The notes under the pieces are model-generated. The model saw only the letters and a program-made list of their open reading frames with translations, was not told where the DNA came from and made no database searches. A stretch of 64,000 bases of DNA from Capra hircus (Eukaryota > Chordata > Mammalia > Artiodactyla > Bovidae). The stretch is taken from positions 19,362,001-19,426,000 of the forward strand of contig NC_030813.1 of NCBI RefSeq assembly GCF_001704415.2, written 5' to 3'. Below, piece by piece: positions 23,805-35,644 of this stretch; position 1 is the first letter of the stretch, and each line of letters starts with the position of its first letter. The position numbers and the translations under genes were made by a program.

Positions 23805-25484
23805 TTCAGTTCAGTTCAGTTGCTCAGTCGTGTCCGACTCCCTGCAACCCCATAAACCGCAGCATGCCAGGCCTCCCTGTCCATCACCAACTCCCAGAGT
23901 TTACCCAAACTCATGTCCATTGAGTCAGTGATGCCATCCAGCCATCTCATCCTCTGTCGTCCCCTTCTCCTCCTGCCTTCAATCTTTCCCAGCATCAGGG
24001 TCTTTTCAAATGAGTCAGCTCTTCGCATCAGGTGGCCAAAGTATTGGAGTTTCATCTTCAACATCAGTCTTTCCAATGAACACCCAGGAATGATCTCCTT
24101 TAGGATGGACTGGTTGGATCTCCTTGCAGTCCAAGGGAGTCTCAAGACTCTTCTCCAGCACCACAGTTCAAAAGCATCAATTCTTTGGCGCTCAGCTCTC
24201 TTTATAGTCCAATTCTCACATCCATACATGACCACTGGAAAAACTATAGCCTTGACTAGATGGACCTTTGTTGGCAAAGTAATATCTCTGCTTTTGAATA
24301 TGCTACCTAGGTTGGTCATAACTTTCCTTCCAAGGAGCAAGTATCTTTTAATTTCTTGGCTGCAGTCACCATCTGCAGTGATTTTGGAGCCCAAAAAAAT
24401 AAAGACACTGTTTCCCCATCTATTTGCCATGAAGTGACGGGACCAGATGCCATGATCTTAGTTTTCTGATTATTGAGCTTTAAGCCAACCTTTTCACTCT
24501 CCTCTTTCACTTTCATCAAGAGGCTCTTTAGTTCTTCACTTTCTGCCATAAGGGTGGTGTCATCTGCATATCTGAGGTTATTGATATTTCTCCCAGCAAT
24601 CTTGATTCCAGCTTGTGCTTCTTCCAGCCCAATGTTTCTCATGTATTCAGCATATAAGTTAAATAAGGAGGGTGACGATATACAGCCTTGACATATTCCT
24701 TTTCCTATTTGGAGCCACGCTGTTGTTCCATGTCCAGTCCTAACTGTTGCTTCCTGACCTGCATACAGGTTTCTTAAGAGGCAGATCAGGTGGTCTGGTA
24801 TTCCCAACTCTTTCAGAATTTTCCACAGTTTATTTTGATCCACACAGTCAAAGACTTTGGCATAGTCAATAAAGCAGAAAAGATGTTTTCTGAATGTTTT
24901 TCTTGCTTTTTCCATGATCAGCCGATGTTGGCAATTTGATCTCTGATTCCTCTGCCTTTTCTAAAACCAGCTTGAACATCTACAAGTTCACACTTCAGGT
25001 ATTGCTGAGGCCTGGTTTGGAGAATTTTGCACATTACATTGCTAGTGTATGAGATGGGTGCAATTGTGTGATAGTTTGAGCATTCTTTGGCATTGCCTTT
25101 CTTTGGGATTGGAATGAAAACCGACCTTTTCCAGTCCTGTGGCTGCTGCTGCATTTTCTAAATTTGCTGGCATATTGAGTGCAGCACTTTCACAGCATCA
25201 TCTTTTAGGATTTGAAATAGTTCAACTGAAATTCCATCACCTCCACTAGCTTTGTTCATAGTGATGCTTCCTAAGGCTCACTTGACTTCACATTCAAGGA
25301 TGTCTGGCTCTAGGTCATGAAGATCTTTTTTGTAAAGTTCTTCTGTGTATTCTTGCCACCTCTTCTTAATATCTTCTGCTTCTGTTAGGTCCCTACCATT
25401 TCTGTCCTTTAATGAGCCTGTCTTTGCATGAAAGGTTTCCTTGCTATCTCTAATTCTCTTAAAGAGATCTCTAGTCTTTCCCAG
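23805..25484 (-). mobile_element. BovB LINE, antisense, linker to 3' end
   Basis: This is a 1.7 kb reverse-strand BovB. It starts with the CAGTTCAGTTCAG tail and passes through the C-terminal region (open 23816-24430) and the reverse transcriptase palm (24316-24915, containing RYADDTTLMA). It then covers the fingers (24918-25154) and part of the linker (25278-25484). Frameshifts separate the open parts. It is 5'-truncated. Its end is only about 240 bases before the TBCK exon at 25723, so it lies close to the branch-point region without reaching it. Confidence 0.92.
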
Positions 25485-25722
25485 ACAACAACAATATGTG
25501 TGACAAATAAAAAGGTAAACATCAGTGATAGGAAATAGGTACACAGTACACTGCTAAAATGAGATATAGTTTTCTATATCTCATATTTCTATATTTCTCC
25601 CATATGCTATAGTGACTGATATAAAAAATGAAGATTAAAAAAAATGAAGATATTCTATACTGCCTATAGTTTGTCTCTCTATAATAGTCTCAGTATTTGT
25701 ATTGTTTGTTCATTTTTTTCAG

Positions 25723-25898
25723 TCGAGAGAATCCATTCCGTTAAATGACCTAAAGTCGGAGGTATCACCCCGGATTTCAGCAGAGGACCTGATTGACTTG
25801 TGTGAGCTGACAGTGACTGGCCACTTCAAAACACCTCCCAAGAAGACAAAGTCCAGTAAACCAAAGCTCTTGGTAGTTGACATCCGGAATAGTGAAGA
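25723..25898 (+). CDS. TBCK: TBCK internal exon: start of rhodanese-like domain
   Basis: This is a coding exon of TBC1 domain containing kinase. A pyrimidine-rich tract ending in CAG precedes it and a GT donor follows at 25899. The reading frame enters at phase 0 and gives 58 codons plus two bases (GA). The translation runs from SRESIPLNDLKSEV to KLLVVDIRNSE and matches vertebrate TBCK as I remember it. The last third holds the first rhodanese strand and the VVDIRNSE motif, the usual DVR-type start of this fold. TBCK has a kinase-like domain, a TBC Rab-GAP domain and a C-terminal rhodanese-like domain. It is known as a member of the endosomal FERRY complex and is linked to mTOR signalling; loss causes a human neurodevelopmental disorder. 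The donor is weak (A at -1, C at +5). Reading through it would add nine residues and stop at about 25923. The exon call is firm; the exact donor rests on codon continuity with the next exon. Confidence 0.93.
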
Positions 25899-27137
25899 GT
25901 ATCCTTTACACGTTTGGTTTTAAAGGGTGGTACTGCTTTATTCACACTTGCATCTTTTTCATTTAAAGGGCATGTGGTAAAAACAATGAACATGTTTGGG
26001 ATTCCTTTGAATTCAGATAGCTAGATAATTCTCAAACTGGATGCCAGAATAGACTTGCATAATATTAATATAGTGTTTCATAAGATAACATTACATACCA
26101 GAGACCTTCAAATACTTTCCAAACACCACCAGAATAGTGGGCTATTTTCTTGGTTTTTGTGTTTCTCTGGTGTATATTGGTGCTCCTGGGGGAATTTGAA
26201 TCCTTCCTGGCGTAGATAAAACTTTGGCAGAGATGAAGAGTAAGTGTTTACCTGATCTGCCTCGTAGCCTAGAGAGGAAAGTTCACCAGATCTCAACTCT
26301 GAACTTTTATGTATTATAATTTTCAAAATATTAGCTTATAGGGAACATGTTAAAGTACTTTCCACTGATATTTTACTGTTAAATGTACCATAACTTCTCA
26401 TGGTTTTGCTTGGCATTAAAATATGAAAAGTTACAAAGTAGTAATAGTTTAGTCTTTCTCCTTATATTTTCATCTCTATCAGATTTTTGTAAAGCATGCC
26501 TTGATTCTCTATACTTTTAAATCTAGGTGAATGATTTTCTGGTTTTGCTTTTTTTTTTATTTTTTTGAAACTCTTAAAATCTTTCTTGGAAACTCAATAT
26601 ATAAAATATAAATGAAGAAATTTTTTACAGTTGATTTTCTGTGTAAGTTAACATTTTTAGCATTTACTAACTATAAATAGGGTTATATGTAGATGCTTAA
26701 AGTTGACATAAAAGTTTTCATGTTTATATTTTCAATCACAATTTTTGAAATGAAATTTTAAAGTGAAATTCAAGCCATAGATTTCCAGAACTCCTTAAGC
26801 AATCCTTAGAATCTTAGATTACTGAAAATACTTTGAGAGCCTTCTACTTCAGATGATACCTCACCATCTTTTCTGTGAAAAGTTTCTGCTTACCCTAGAC
26901 TGTGAGACCCCAAGTTTGGGGAGAATATAAATGTTCATGTTTCTGGTGTTAGGGCTTTAGGGGTACTAAGAGTTCCTCAGCAGAGTAGAATGGACTCCCA
27001 AAAGAAGCATTCAATTCCAATTGACTGGTCAGGGACCCCTGATGTACACGTTCTTCTTATCCATAATTTCAAACGTTTTAAGTACTTTTAGTTTCTTAAT
27101 GTTATAGTTTATGTTTCTTTTGGTTGAGCCTTTAGTT

Positions 27138-27262
27138 ACTAGAGAAGGAAATGGCAACCCACTCCAGTATTCTTGCCTGGAAAATCCCATGGACGGAAGA
27201 ACCTGGTACGCTACAGTCCATGGGGTCGCAAAGAGTTGGGCATGACTGAGAAACATTTACTT
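27138..27262 (+). mobile_element. Bov-tA SINE, 3' half
   Basis: This is a sense body-only fragment, from gagaaggaaatggcaaccca to catgactgagaaac. The tRNA-like head is absent. Confidence 0.85.
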
Positions 27263-27690
27263 TATTTTACTTTTAGTTATTGACTCATAAAACCATCAAA
27301 AAAGCATAATTTCACAGTGATCTATCCTAATGTTAAGGACTATTACTAAAATAATTAAAACAGTTTATGTATGTGTACACCACACTCCTGATATTTCCTT
27401 TCAAGCTACTTAATTAACCACCTGAAATTTTTAAATACACACAGTATGAAAGGAACATTCAATCCAAGTTTTCCAAAGCTTGTAGTCTGACTTTAATTTT
27501 TATTAAAACTCTCCTTTATTTTCTGCAGAATAAATATAAATAGAATAGCAGAAAGCAGAGCAACTCACCTGAACATTGTTCTCTGATAAGTATAGTTGAA
27601 TTGCCCAATGTAGGAGTGTCTTTCTGTCATCCTACCACCCTTGGTTCAAGGTTGGAACTAGGCAGAGACCTGGCTTCAGTGACTTTATCT

Positions 27691-27880
27691 CCTCTGATTT
27701 CCTCTCTTACTGTACTTGCTTGTTTCTTGCCTATCCAAAATGGCCAAGTATATTTATCCATCAAGGCCTTTGCCCTTGCTCCTCCTGTCTAGAATATTTC
27801 TCCCCACATCTTTTATAGCCTGCCTCTTTACATCATTCATCTCTGCTGAGATATCATCTTTTTTCAAAGGAGTTAAGTCA
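27691..27880 (+). mobile_element. L2-type LINE remnant
   Basis: The order of words (tttgcccttgctcctcctgt near 27770, then the block ending in gagatatcatc) matches an L2 3' region at low similarity. Confidence 0.5.
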
Positions 27881-28164
27881 CTGAAGCCAGAAGGTATGGT
27901 GCAGTCAGAAATCTCTACAGTGTGAGTTTAGAGTTACTAACATGCCTTTAATTACTCAACTACCTGTAATCACTATTCAAAAAAATCCACAATAACAGAT
28001 TTATGCTGTTGGTTAAAGACTTTTCACTGTCCTATTGAAGATACATAAATGTACATGGTGGCAGTATTATGCCTGACTAGTTTCTTTAAAATGAGAGACA
28101 TTAAGAATGAATAATTTATTAAGATTCAATAGATTTAAGTGAATTGACTTCCAATAATAGCGAT

Positions 28165-28290
28165 CATTAAGCTCTCACAGTGCGCCAAGTATGGCAGTAA
28201 AATGAAACCTCTATTTTACTGATGAAGAAACTGAGACTTGAAAAGGCTGATCAACTTTCACAAGGGCACATAAGCTAGCCTCATGTTCCA
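28165..28290 (-). mobile_element. MIR SINE remnant, antisense
   Basis: The reverse MIR core is readable (ttttactgatgaagaaactg near 28214). It is heavily diverged. Confidence 0.55.
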
Positions 28291-28447
28291 AGCTTTATTC
28301 TCCAAGCTTTATGCAGGTGGCTGTTTGGTCTTTTCATAAGACTGTTCAGCAAGCATAAACAAGATTGAGATATGTCACTTAATATAAATTAATAACTGAA
28401 TGAGATGTGTATTGATTCCAAATTATGTGTTCATACACTGTATGTCC

Positions 28448-28653
28448 GTACATACTCAGTCGTGTCTGACTCTTTGCAACCCCGGAGCCTATGAGGCTCC
28501 TCTGTCCATGCAGTTTTTCCAGGCAAGAATACTGGAGTGGGTTGCCATTTCCTACTCCAGGGAATCTTCCTGAGCCAGGGATCAAACTCGCATCTCCTGC
28601 ATCTCCTGCATTGGCAGGCAGACTCTTTACCCCTGCACTACCTGGGAAGTCCC
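28448..28653 (-). mobile_element. Bov-tA SINE
   Basis: This is a full reverse-strand copy from the body to the head (ctacctgggaagtccc). The word ATCTCCTGC is tandemly doubled near 28591-28610. Confidence 0.9.
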
Positions 28654-28708
28654 ATACATGGTATACATCCCTTCAGATCTTCACACAGGCTGAACTATAA
28701 AGATTCCA

Positions 28709-28778
28709 GTGCCTCTGTGTGTAGGGGCCTTAATCCCAATTAAGTGCCTCTGTGTGTAGGGGCCTTAATCCCAATTAA
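28709..28778. repeat. Perfect 35-base tandem duplication
   Basis: A 35-base unit beginning GTGCCTCTGTGTGTAGGGG occurs twice head to tail (28709-28743 and 28744-28778) with no difference, followed by the start of a third copy (GTGCC). The perfect identity in old intron suggests a recent event or an assembly artefact. Confidence 0.95.
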
Positions 28779-29254
28779 GTGCCAAGACTAATAGTTTTCT
28801 TTATACAGACACAGACACAGAATAAAAGAAAACCGAGTTGTTTTAAATACTGTAAAGAAAATTTGGAATGCTTTGAGAGAGGAAGCATGTTAGAAAGGTT
28901 CTTTCCTACTGTAGTAACTTAATTTGTAAGATCTAATGCTTTCAAAGTATGTTTTATCAAAATTTTCCAAAACTGTCACTAAGATGCTGTAATTTTAAAA
29001 CTAACAAAGCAAGCCTGTTGAAATCTTCATATTTTTTGAAGAAATCATTTTTGTAGACTAACTTAATTTTTCAGTTAAACTCTGGGATTAACATGACTTT
29101 TCCTATCTATTTAAGAAATGAATAAATATTTAACACTAGTATATTTTTAAAATAGTTTTATTTCTCCAGTACCTACAAGTTACAGTCCTATACAGTACAG
29201 CAGGGAGGAAAAGAAAACCAAACCAGAAACTGTGCAATGTCTTTTTCTTCCTCT

Positions 29255-29471
29255 AAGAAAGTTATTTTTACCCAGAGAGATGTTGTGGGGAGGGAGGTGG
29301 GAGGGGGGTTCATGTTTGGGAACGCATGTAAGAATTAAAGATTTTAAAATTTAAAAAAAAATTTAAAAATTTAAAAAAAAAAAATAAAATAAAATTAAAT
29401 TAAATTAAAAAAAATAAATAAAATAAAAATATTAAAGATTTTCAAAAAAAAAAAAAAAGAAAGTTATTTTT
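29255..29471 (+). mobile_element. Very short L1-BT insertion with target duplication
   Basis: The direct repeat AAGAAAGTTATTTTT lies at 29255-29269 and 29457-29471. Between are about 60 bases of L1-BT 3' UTR, including the G-rich run near 29300, and a long A-rich, TAAA-rich tail (29335-29456). Confidence 0.85.
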
Positions 29472-29521
29472 TTAAGTATTGTGTATAATATTTAACTCTT
29501 TATAGTCTTATGTCATTTTTA

Positions 29522-29733
29522 TGCTTCCCAGGTGGCTCAGTGGTAACGAATCCACCTGCCAAAGCAGGAAACACAGGAGACACAAATTGAGTCCCTGGGT
29601 CAAGAAGATCTCCTGGTGTAGGAAATGGCAACCCACTCCAGTATGCCTGCCTGGAAAATTCCATGAACACACAAGACTGGCAGGCTACAGTCCATGGAGT
29701 AGCAAAGAGTCAGAGATGGCTGAGCACACATAC
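29522..29733 (+). mobile_element. Bov-tA SINE
   Basis: This is a full sense copy from gcttcccaggtggctcagtg to gagatggctgagcac. Flanks TCATTTTTA and TCATTTTTTA suggest a short target duplication. Confidence 0.88.
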
Positions 29734-30105
29734 AATCATTTTTTATCCTCTATTTTGCTTTTAGGGATCAATTAAGCAGGAAAATTTAGCTAATACAGTT
29801 CTTCATATAGGTGATACATCTTTATGTCGGTGAAAAATTTGTTTTCCTCATACATTTTACTCTCCTGAAAACAATTTCAGGAGAGTAAATGTCTAGAATT
29901 AAATTTCATGTCGTCTTTCTTCACCTATGTAAAATAATTAAAACGATCATTTATGAAAAGGAAGGAGGCAGTGTTATCCTTCAGCAAGATAAGTTACCAA
30001 TGAATTCAAAGAACAGCCTTACCCCGCCCTAGAACTCTGCTATGCACATAGGGAAAGAAAAGTATCTTTTTCCTCCACTTTTCTAAGTTCTTTTCTATAG
30101 GGGCC

Positions 30106-30110
<5 letters not shown>

Positions 30111-30140
<30 letters not shown>

Positions 30141-30310
30141 AAGTCACTTCAGTCGTATCCGACGCTGTGCGACCCCATAGATGGCAGCCACCAGGCTCCC
30201 CCGTCCCTGGGATTCTCCAGGCAGGAACACTGGAGTGGGTTGCCATTTCCTTCTCCAATGCGTGCAAGTGAAATCGCTCAGTCGTGTCTGACTCTTAGCG
30301 ACCCAGAAGA
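30111..30310 (-). mobile_element. BovA2 SINE with (GCT)10 tail
   Basis: This is a reverse-strand BovA2. Ten perfect GCT triplets at 30111-30140 are followed by aagtcacttcagtcgtatcc, the first body unit, and the start of the second unit. The rest of the second unit is missing. Confidence 0.88.
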
Positions 30311-30612
30311 CAAATTCACAACAGAAAAGTATACAGATTTTATTTTATAAAAGTTTTATATGACATGGGAGCCTTCATAAGGAACACCTGAAGAATTGAC
30401 TAAACCTGAGTGTTTTTAAGCTAGGTCTGATGAAAAGTGGACAGCCATGGGAAAATGTGATAGAGCAAAAGGGATTTGAGCTAAGCGTTGTAAACTTTTG
30501 TAGTAAACCAAGGAAAACTTAGCAAGACCTGTCCATTCAGATTCCTCTTAGTGTTCCTCAGTCTTGAAGATAAGGATGTTCCTATCCTCTAAATATTAGT
30601 ATAAGGAGCGTG

Positions 30613-30832
30613 CATGTGTGCTAAGTCACTTTGATCGTGTCCAACTGTATGCAACCCTATGGACTACAGCTCTCCAGGCTCCTCTATCTGTGATTCTCCA
30701 GGAAAGAGTGCTGGAGTCGGTTGCCATGCCCTCCTCCAGGGGATCTTCCCAGCCCAGGGATCAAACTTGCATCTCTTATGTCTCCTGTATTGGCAGACAG
30801 GTTCTTTACCACTAGCGCCACCTGCAAAGCCC
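30613..30832 (-). mobile_element. Bov-tA SINE
   Basis: This is a full reverse-strand copy, moderately diverged, ending in the head sequence actagcgccacctgcaaagc. Confidence 0.88.
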
Positions 30833-32148
30833 AATATAAGCAGGGCTTCTCTCAATTGAAGGTTTCATGACCTGATGCATGGGAAGGTCAGAAAGTCCTT
30901 CCTGCACATGACATTTCTCCAATTCCTTCGGCTTAAAATATTCAGTATGTCAAGATGCCGTCATTTGGGGTGGCATGTCCTGTACCCCATCACCTGAAGT
31001 TCTGTTAAAGCTTTAGTCATTTAGCTTAAGATATAAACATTCCCAGTTAAAATAAAAATACCCTGCAAGAGATAATATTTTAATCTATTGTCAGTTTTTG
31101 TGATTGTAGGTGAGGAGAAACATGTCAAAAATATGAGAACTGTCTCTAACCTTGGAGGAGACCAAGAGAGGAGGGGAATTTAAACAAGGAAAGCTAGAGG
31201 ACATGAAGACAGACTTCATACACTTGGAATAGAGATATAATCCCAGCTTTAGAATATAAAGGAACCTTAGAGATAATCTAGGCCATATTCTTAATAGTAA
31301 AGCTAAATGGCTTATATCAGGGAGGCTAAACAGCTAAGTTTTTGTTGAAATCTGATTTTATATTTGTTTTTATGAGAAGGAAACATGAATTGTTAATCTA
31401 GGTAAAGGTTCAGGTCAGTTATTTTTGTCCTTCAGTACATAATGGAGATTTCAGAGCAAACCATAATTGAATATTTTAAAGAAGCAATAGAAAATGTTCC
31501 TCAGGTAGTACATAAATTTGATAAGTACTTAATAGTTTTAAAGATAATATACAAGTTAAACTGCTGTTTTCTTTAATATTTCTAAATATTTCATTTCAAA
31601 TTTCCTAAATATTTCATTTCCAAATTTCAGAGTTCATATTTAGTGTCTTAGTCATATAATGTGGGTCCAACAGTTATCTATGAACAGAAATACTTTGAAG
31701 GTCTGTTCTCATTTGCTTGAAGTCAAGGTTGGTTTTGAAGCTTTATTTTTAAAACTCTTAACTTTTTTAAATATCAGAAGCTATAAGAAAAACCTCAAGC
31801 TTACATTTTTTAATTTAAAAAGCACATAAATTCAGTTGTTTTCATTATTACACCATGTTATTCATCCTTAGTAAATGCTAGATTTTGCTCTTGTCTCTGT
31901 GTCCTGAAGAATTAATTTCTAAAAAAGTCTTCAAAGTAATATTGAGGTACTTGTGTTCAGAGCAAAGTGATAATAAAAAGGCTTAGTAAGATTCTTGTTT
32001 GGATCTAGATTTAAGATACTTGAATTACGGATTCTATTCATGTATATTACTGCAGCTGAATGGACCTTGTATAATGTGGGAGTATATGGTAGCCACTACT
32101 GAAGAATGTCTCCACTGTCTGGATTAACAGTTTTGAGAAGTACATCAG
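30833..32148. other. Intronic sequence, nothing recognised
   Basis: This is AT-rich intron. A short local duplication (aatatttcatttc... twice) occurs near 31585-31622. No exon was seen. Confidence 0.5.
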
Positions 32149-32349
32149 TTGTTGTTCAGTTGCTCAGTGGTGTCCAACTCTTTTGCCACCCCATGGACTC
32201 TAGCCTGCCAGACTCCTCTGTGCGTGGGAAATCCCAGGCAAGAATACTGGAATGGGTTGCCATTTCCATCTCCAGGGGATCTTCTTGACCCAGGGATCGA
32301 ACCCACATCTCCTGCATTACAGTCGGATTCTTTACCATTGAGCTACCGG
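32149..32349 (-). mobile_element. Bov-tA SINE
   Basis: This is a full reverse-strand copy from gttcagttgctcagtggtgt to the head near 32340. Confidence 0.9.
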
Positions 32350-32479
32350 AGCAGGAGAGCTCCTAGTTTCTCTGACACCTATCCATTGCCCCAGATCGTG
32401 AGTTCCATCAACCTTATTTAACAGCCAGTCACTCCTGCCTGAGAACCTACTTTGCTTGGTTAAATCAGAGCTCCTGCCC

Positions 32480-33010
32480 AACAGGAACTCAGTCTTGTGG
32501 CTAAGGCAGACAAATGAGATAGATAATTGCCGTACTGTGTGAAATGCTCTATGTCTGAGCCATATTCAGAAAGCCTTGGGAATATAAGGATGGTCATCTA
32601 AGCCAGATAATGCCTGAAATGGGTCTTAAAAGACTAGTGAAAGTCACCTGAGCAATGAAGAGAAAGAGGACACTTGAGACTGAAAAAACACATAGTGCAT
32701 GGGTGCAAAGAATGTGAGGAAGACACATTAAGGGAATTACAAGTACTCTGGATATACTTGGCTGGAATATATGAGGTTAGAAAGTGAGACTAAAGTAGGC
32801 AAAGGCAACTTACAGAGAATGTTGTATAATGTGCTAGGAAGTCCAGGTTTTATTCCATAGGCTGTGAGAAAGTGTTAAAGAATTTTAATCAATTAAGTGG
32901 CATGCTCAGATTTGTCTTTCAGTGAGAAAAAGAATGACTGTGGAAGGAATGGTGCAGACAAGACTGGAAGGATGGAATCACCCAGAGATTTTATGTGCTT
33001 AAATATTCCT
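32480..33010. repeat. Unnamed ancient interspersed repeat
   Basis: The order of phrases (for example ccaggttttattccataggc near 32843) is shared with 17690-18830, 33290-34240 and 56080-56660. This suggests one old mammalian repeat family. I cannot name it without a library search. Confidence 0.4.
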
Positions 33011-33418
33011 TCATATTTGCAGTTATAGAGTGAGGTCTCTAGCTTTGCCCTAAAATAAACTAGTTTTACTGGGCCTTTGGGTTGGTATCTATGCTGGAGA
33101 AAATCCAGGGAAGTGACTCCCATTGCTGTTTCTTTTTCCTCATACTGTATTTTGAGAAAAGATAATTATGTGTCATGACACTTACAAGTATTGATAGGTA
33201 GTGATGCTACAAGCTAGGAAGGCCAGGAGGCATTTAGTGTATTTGCCCCGACACTAGTTGCTCTAGGTTTGGCACAATTTGTTTACTCAGCAAATATGTT
33301 AGATGTATTCTAGACACTAAATTAAGCATTGTAAGAGTCTCATAGATGAGATAAATACAGATCCTTTATATAAATCATTTAAAGTCTTGATGAAAGTCAG
33401 GTACATTAGTATGTGTTA

Positions 33419-33624
33419 ATGGTTTTAGTCTCTAAGTCATGTCTGACTCTTGCGGTCCTCTGGACTGTAGCCTCCTAGGCTCCTCTGTCCATGGGATTTC
33501 CCAGGCAAGAATATTGGAGTGGATTGCCATTCACTTATCTAGGGGATCTTCCCAACTCAGGGATCGAACCCATGTCTCCTGCATTGACAGGCAGATTCTT
33601 TACCTTTGAGCCACCAGGAAAGCC
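33419..33624 (-). mobile_element. Bov-tA SINE
   Basis: This is a reverse-strand copy with a perfect 16-base target duplication, ACATTAGTATGTGTTA, at 33403-33418 and 33625-33640. Confidence 0.95.
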
Positions 33625-33640
33625 ACATTAGTATGTGTTA

Positions 33641-35282
33641 TAAAAGGTCAAATGGCTGTCATGAGAGATGTACAGAGACTGTAGGAAGGGAAACTGTCAT
33701 GGAGGAATTCTCAAAAGCTGGATAATATTTGAGCACTCAAAAATATAGAGAAAAGCTATTTAGGTAGGGAAAACTACAGGAACTAGGTAGAACATACGCT
33801 GGAAACAGTATGTGATCCAGTTTGTTTGGAATTGAAGTAGTTTGGTTCTGTTCGTTAAGGGCTGAACTGAGAAATTTGGACTTTGTCCTGTAGGCAGCCA
33901 TGGACGTTTTCTCAGGATGGATGTGGTAATCAGAACTTCGTTTTAAATGTTTTAATATAACAATATTGTGAATAAAATGGATTTCCAAAGGAAAAGAGAA
34001 TTGGAGAAAACAAACAGCTATTGCTATAGTCTAAGCTCAAAGTAATGAGTGTCTGAAACAGGCAAGTGGTAATGGGATACAGATAGGACAGTGGGATTTA
34101 TGAGTACAGTACAGTTGAATGTTGCCACTAATGAGATGACAAAAATGAGGTTTTAGAGTGACTTGGAGATGGTGATTCTATTCAGAGAAAGCAGCAATAG
34201 ATTTAGCAACGAAAAATGATGATATCTCAAAGGTATAATTTTTATATCAGTTAATACAGCTTAGTTATATAATAGGAAGCTTTTGACTTTTGATATACTA
34301 AAGGTATAGCCTTTACTTGGAGCTCTTTAACACTAACTATAATTTGCAAACTATAACATAGCAAACATAACTATAACATAGCAAACAAGCCAACATATAA
34401 CTGAGCACACCTTCTTGGTCTGGTAAGAGACAAATATGCTTTGTGTATAGAAGTGTGATGTCACCAAGTGAGACATGCTGTGCACTTTTAGAATTTAGAA
34501 AACATGAGATTATTTCTGTATTGAATTTTGAACCATCAATTATTTAAAGGAATTTTAAAATCTTTTAGTAAATAATTTTTCTGGAATATGAAAATTTGCC
34601 TATGTAGCTTACCTATATCGTGTATCCATATTATTCTTAGAACTGGTATTTTTTCTGCATTCTTCATTAAAGTGTGATGCATCTTCTTGAACCATCACAT
34701 AGACTGACTTGTGACTGTAAGAAAGTCTTCGCATCTTAGAAATGTACAAGATAATGCACATCATCCTTACCTGTTAATATTGTTCTAATAACCCAACTCC
34801 TTTATTATGCACAAAAATATTTAAGGTGCAGACACACCTGAGGCAACGAGTGCTATAGTAATCAGATGCTTTTGTGTTTTTATAGCTACTACTATTCCAT
34901 AGAAGAGATTTCATTGCAATTTCTATCAACTTCTTTAATCATGTCTTACATCTTTTAGTTCCTTCAAATTCATCATTAAAAATCCTAATAGCAAAATGTC
35001 TTATAAACACTGAAAAGATAATAGCTAGAGTTTATATGTGGCATTGTTTTTATTGTGTTTTTTTTGCCAAAACCAATCTTAAAATTGTGGTGGACATTGT
35101 TATAAGTACACTATCAAGATGTATATATGATTGAGGCTAATTAACACATAAATACTTGGGCTTCTATAGTCTTGGTCTCTAAACTAGATACGTGAAGCTG
35201 AAGCTTTTTAAGGTTATAGTTTGTAAAACAGTATAATGTCCGTCTGTTGGGTAGTACACCCACTATAGAACCTCTTTAAGTG
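33641..35282. other. Intronic sequence with old repeat remnants
   Basis: There is no exon. The part up to about 34240 resembles the unnamed ancient repeat also seen at 32480-33010. A short direct repeat (ctataacatagcaaac) occurs twice near 34351-34386. Confidence 0.4.
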
Positions 35283-35322
35283 TAGGCGGATTCTTTACCA
35301 CCTGAGCCCCCAAGGGAAGCCC
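35283..35322 (-). mobile_element. Bov-tA head fragment
   Basis: Only the last 40 bases of a reverse-strand copy remain (taggcggattctttaccacc to ggaagccc). Confidence 0.75.
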
Positions 35323-35429
35323 AAATGCAAAAGGCAAATGCAATGAATCCAAATTTTTGTCTAGAATATGAGGAAAGCAATGAAGTAACAGTCACAGTTC
35401 TAAAAAATATATTGTTGGATGTTCGTCTC

Positions 35430-35644
35430 TCAGTTCAGTTCAGTCGCTCAGTCGTGTCCAACTCTTTGCAACCCCATGGACTGCAGCAAGCCAGGTTTCC
35501 CTGTCCGTCACCAACTCCCAGAGCTTGCTCAAACTCATGTCCATGGAGTCGATGATGCCATCCAACCATCTCATCCTCTGTTGTCGCCTTTTCCTCCTAC
35601 CTTCAATGTTTCCCAGCATCAGGGTCTTTTCCAATGACTCAGCT
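35430..35644 (-). mobile_element. BovB 3' end, antisense, 5'-truncated
   Basis: It starts with the AGTTCAGTTCAGT tail and covers about 200 bases of the 3' coding end. It stays open over 64 codons on the minus strand. Confidence 0.9.
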
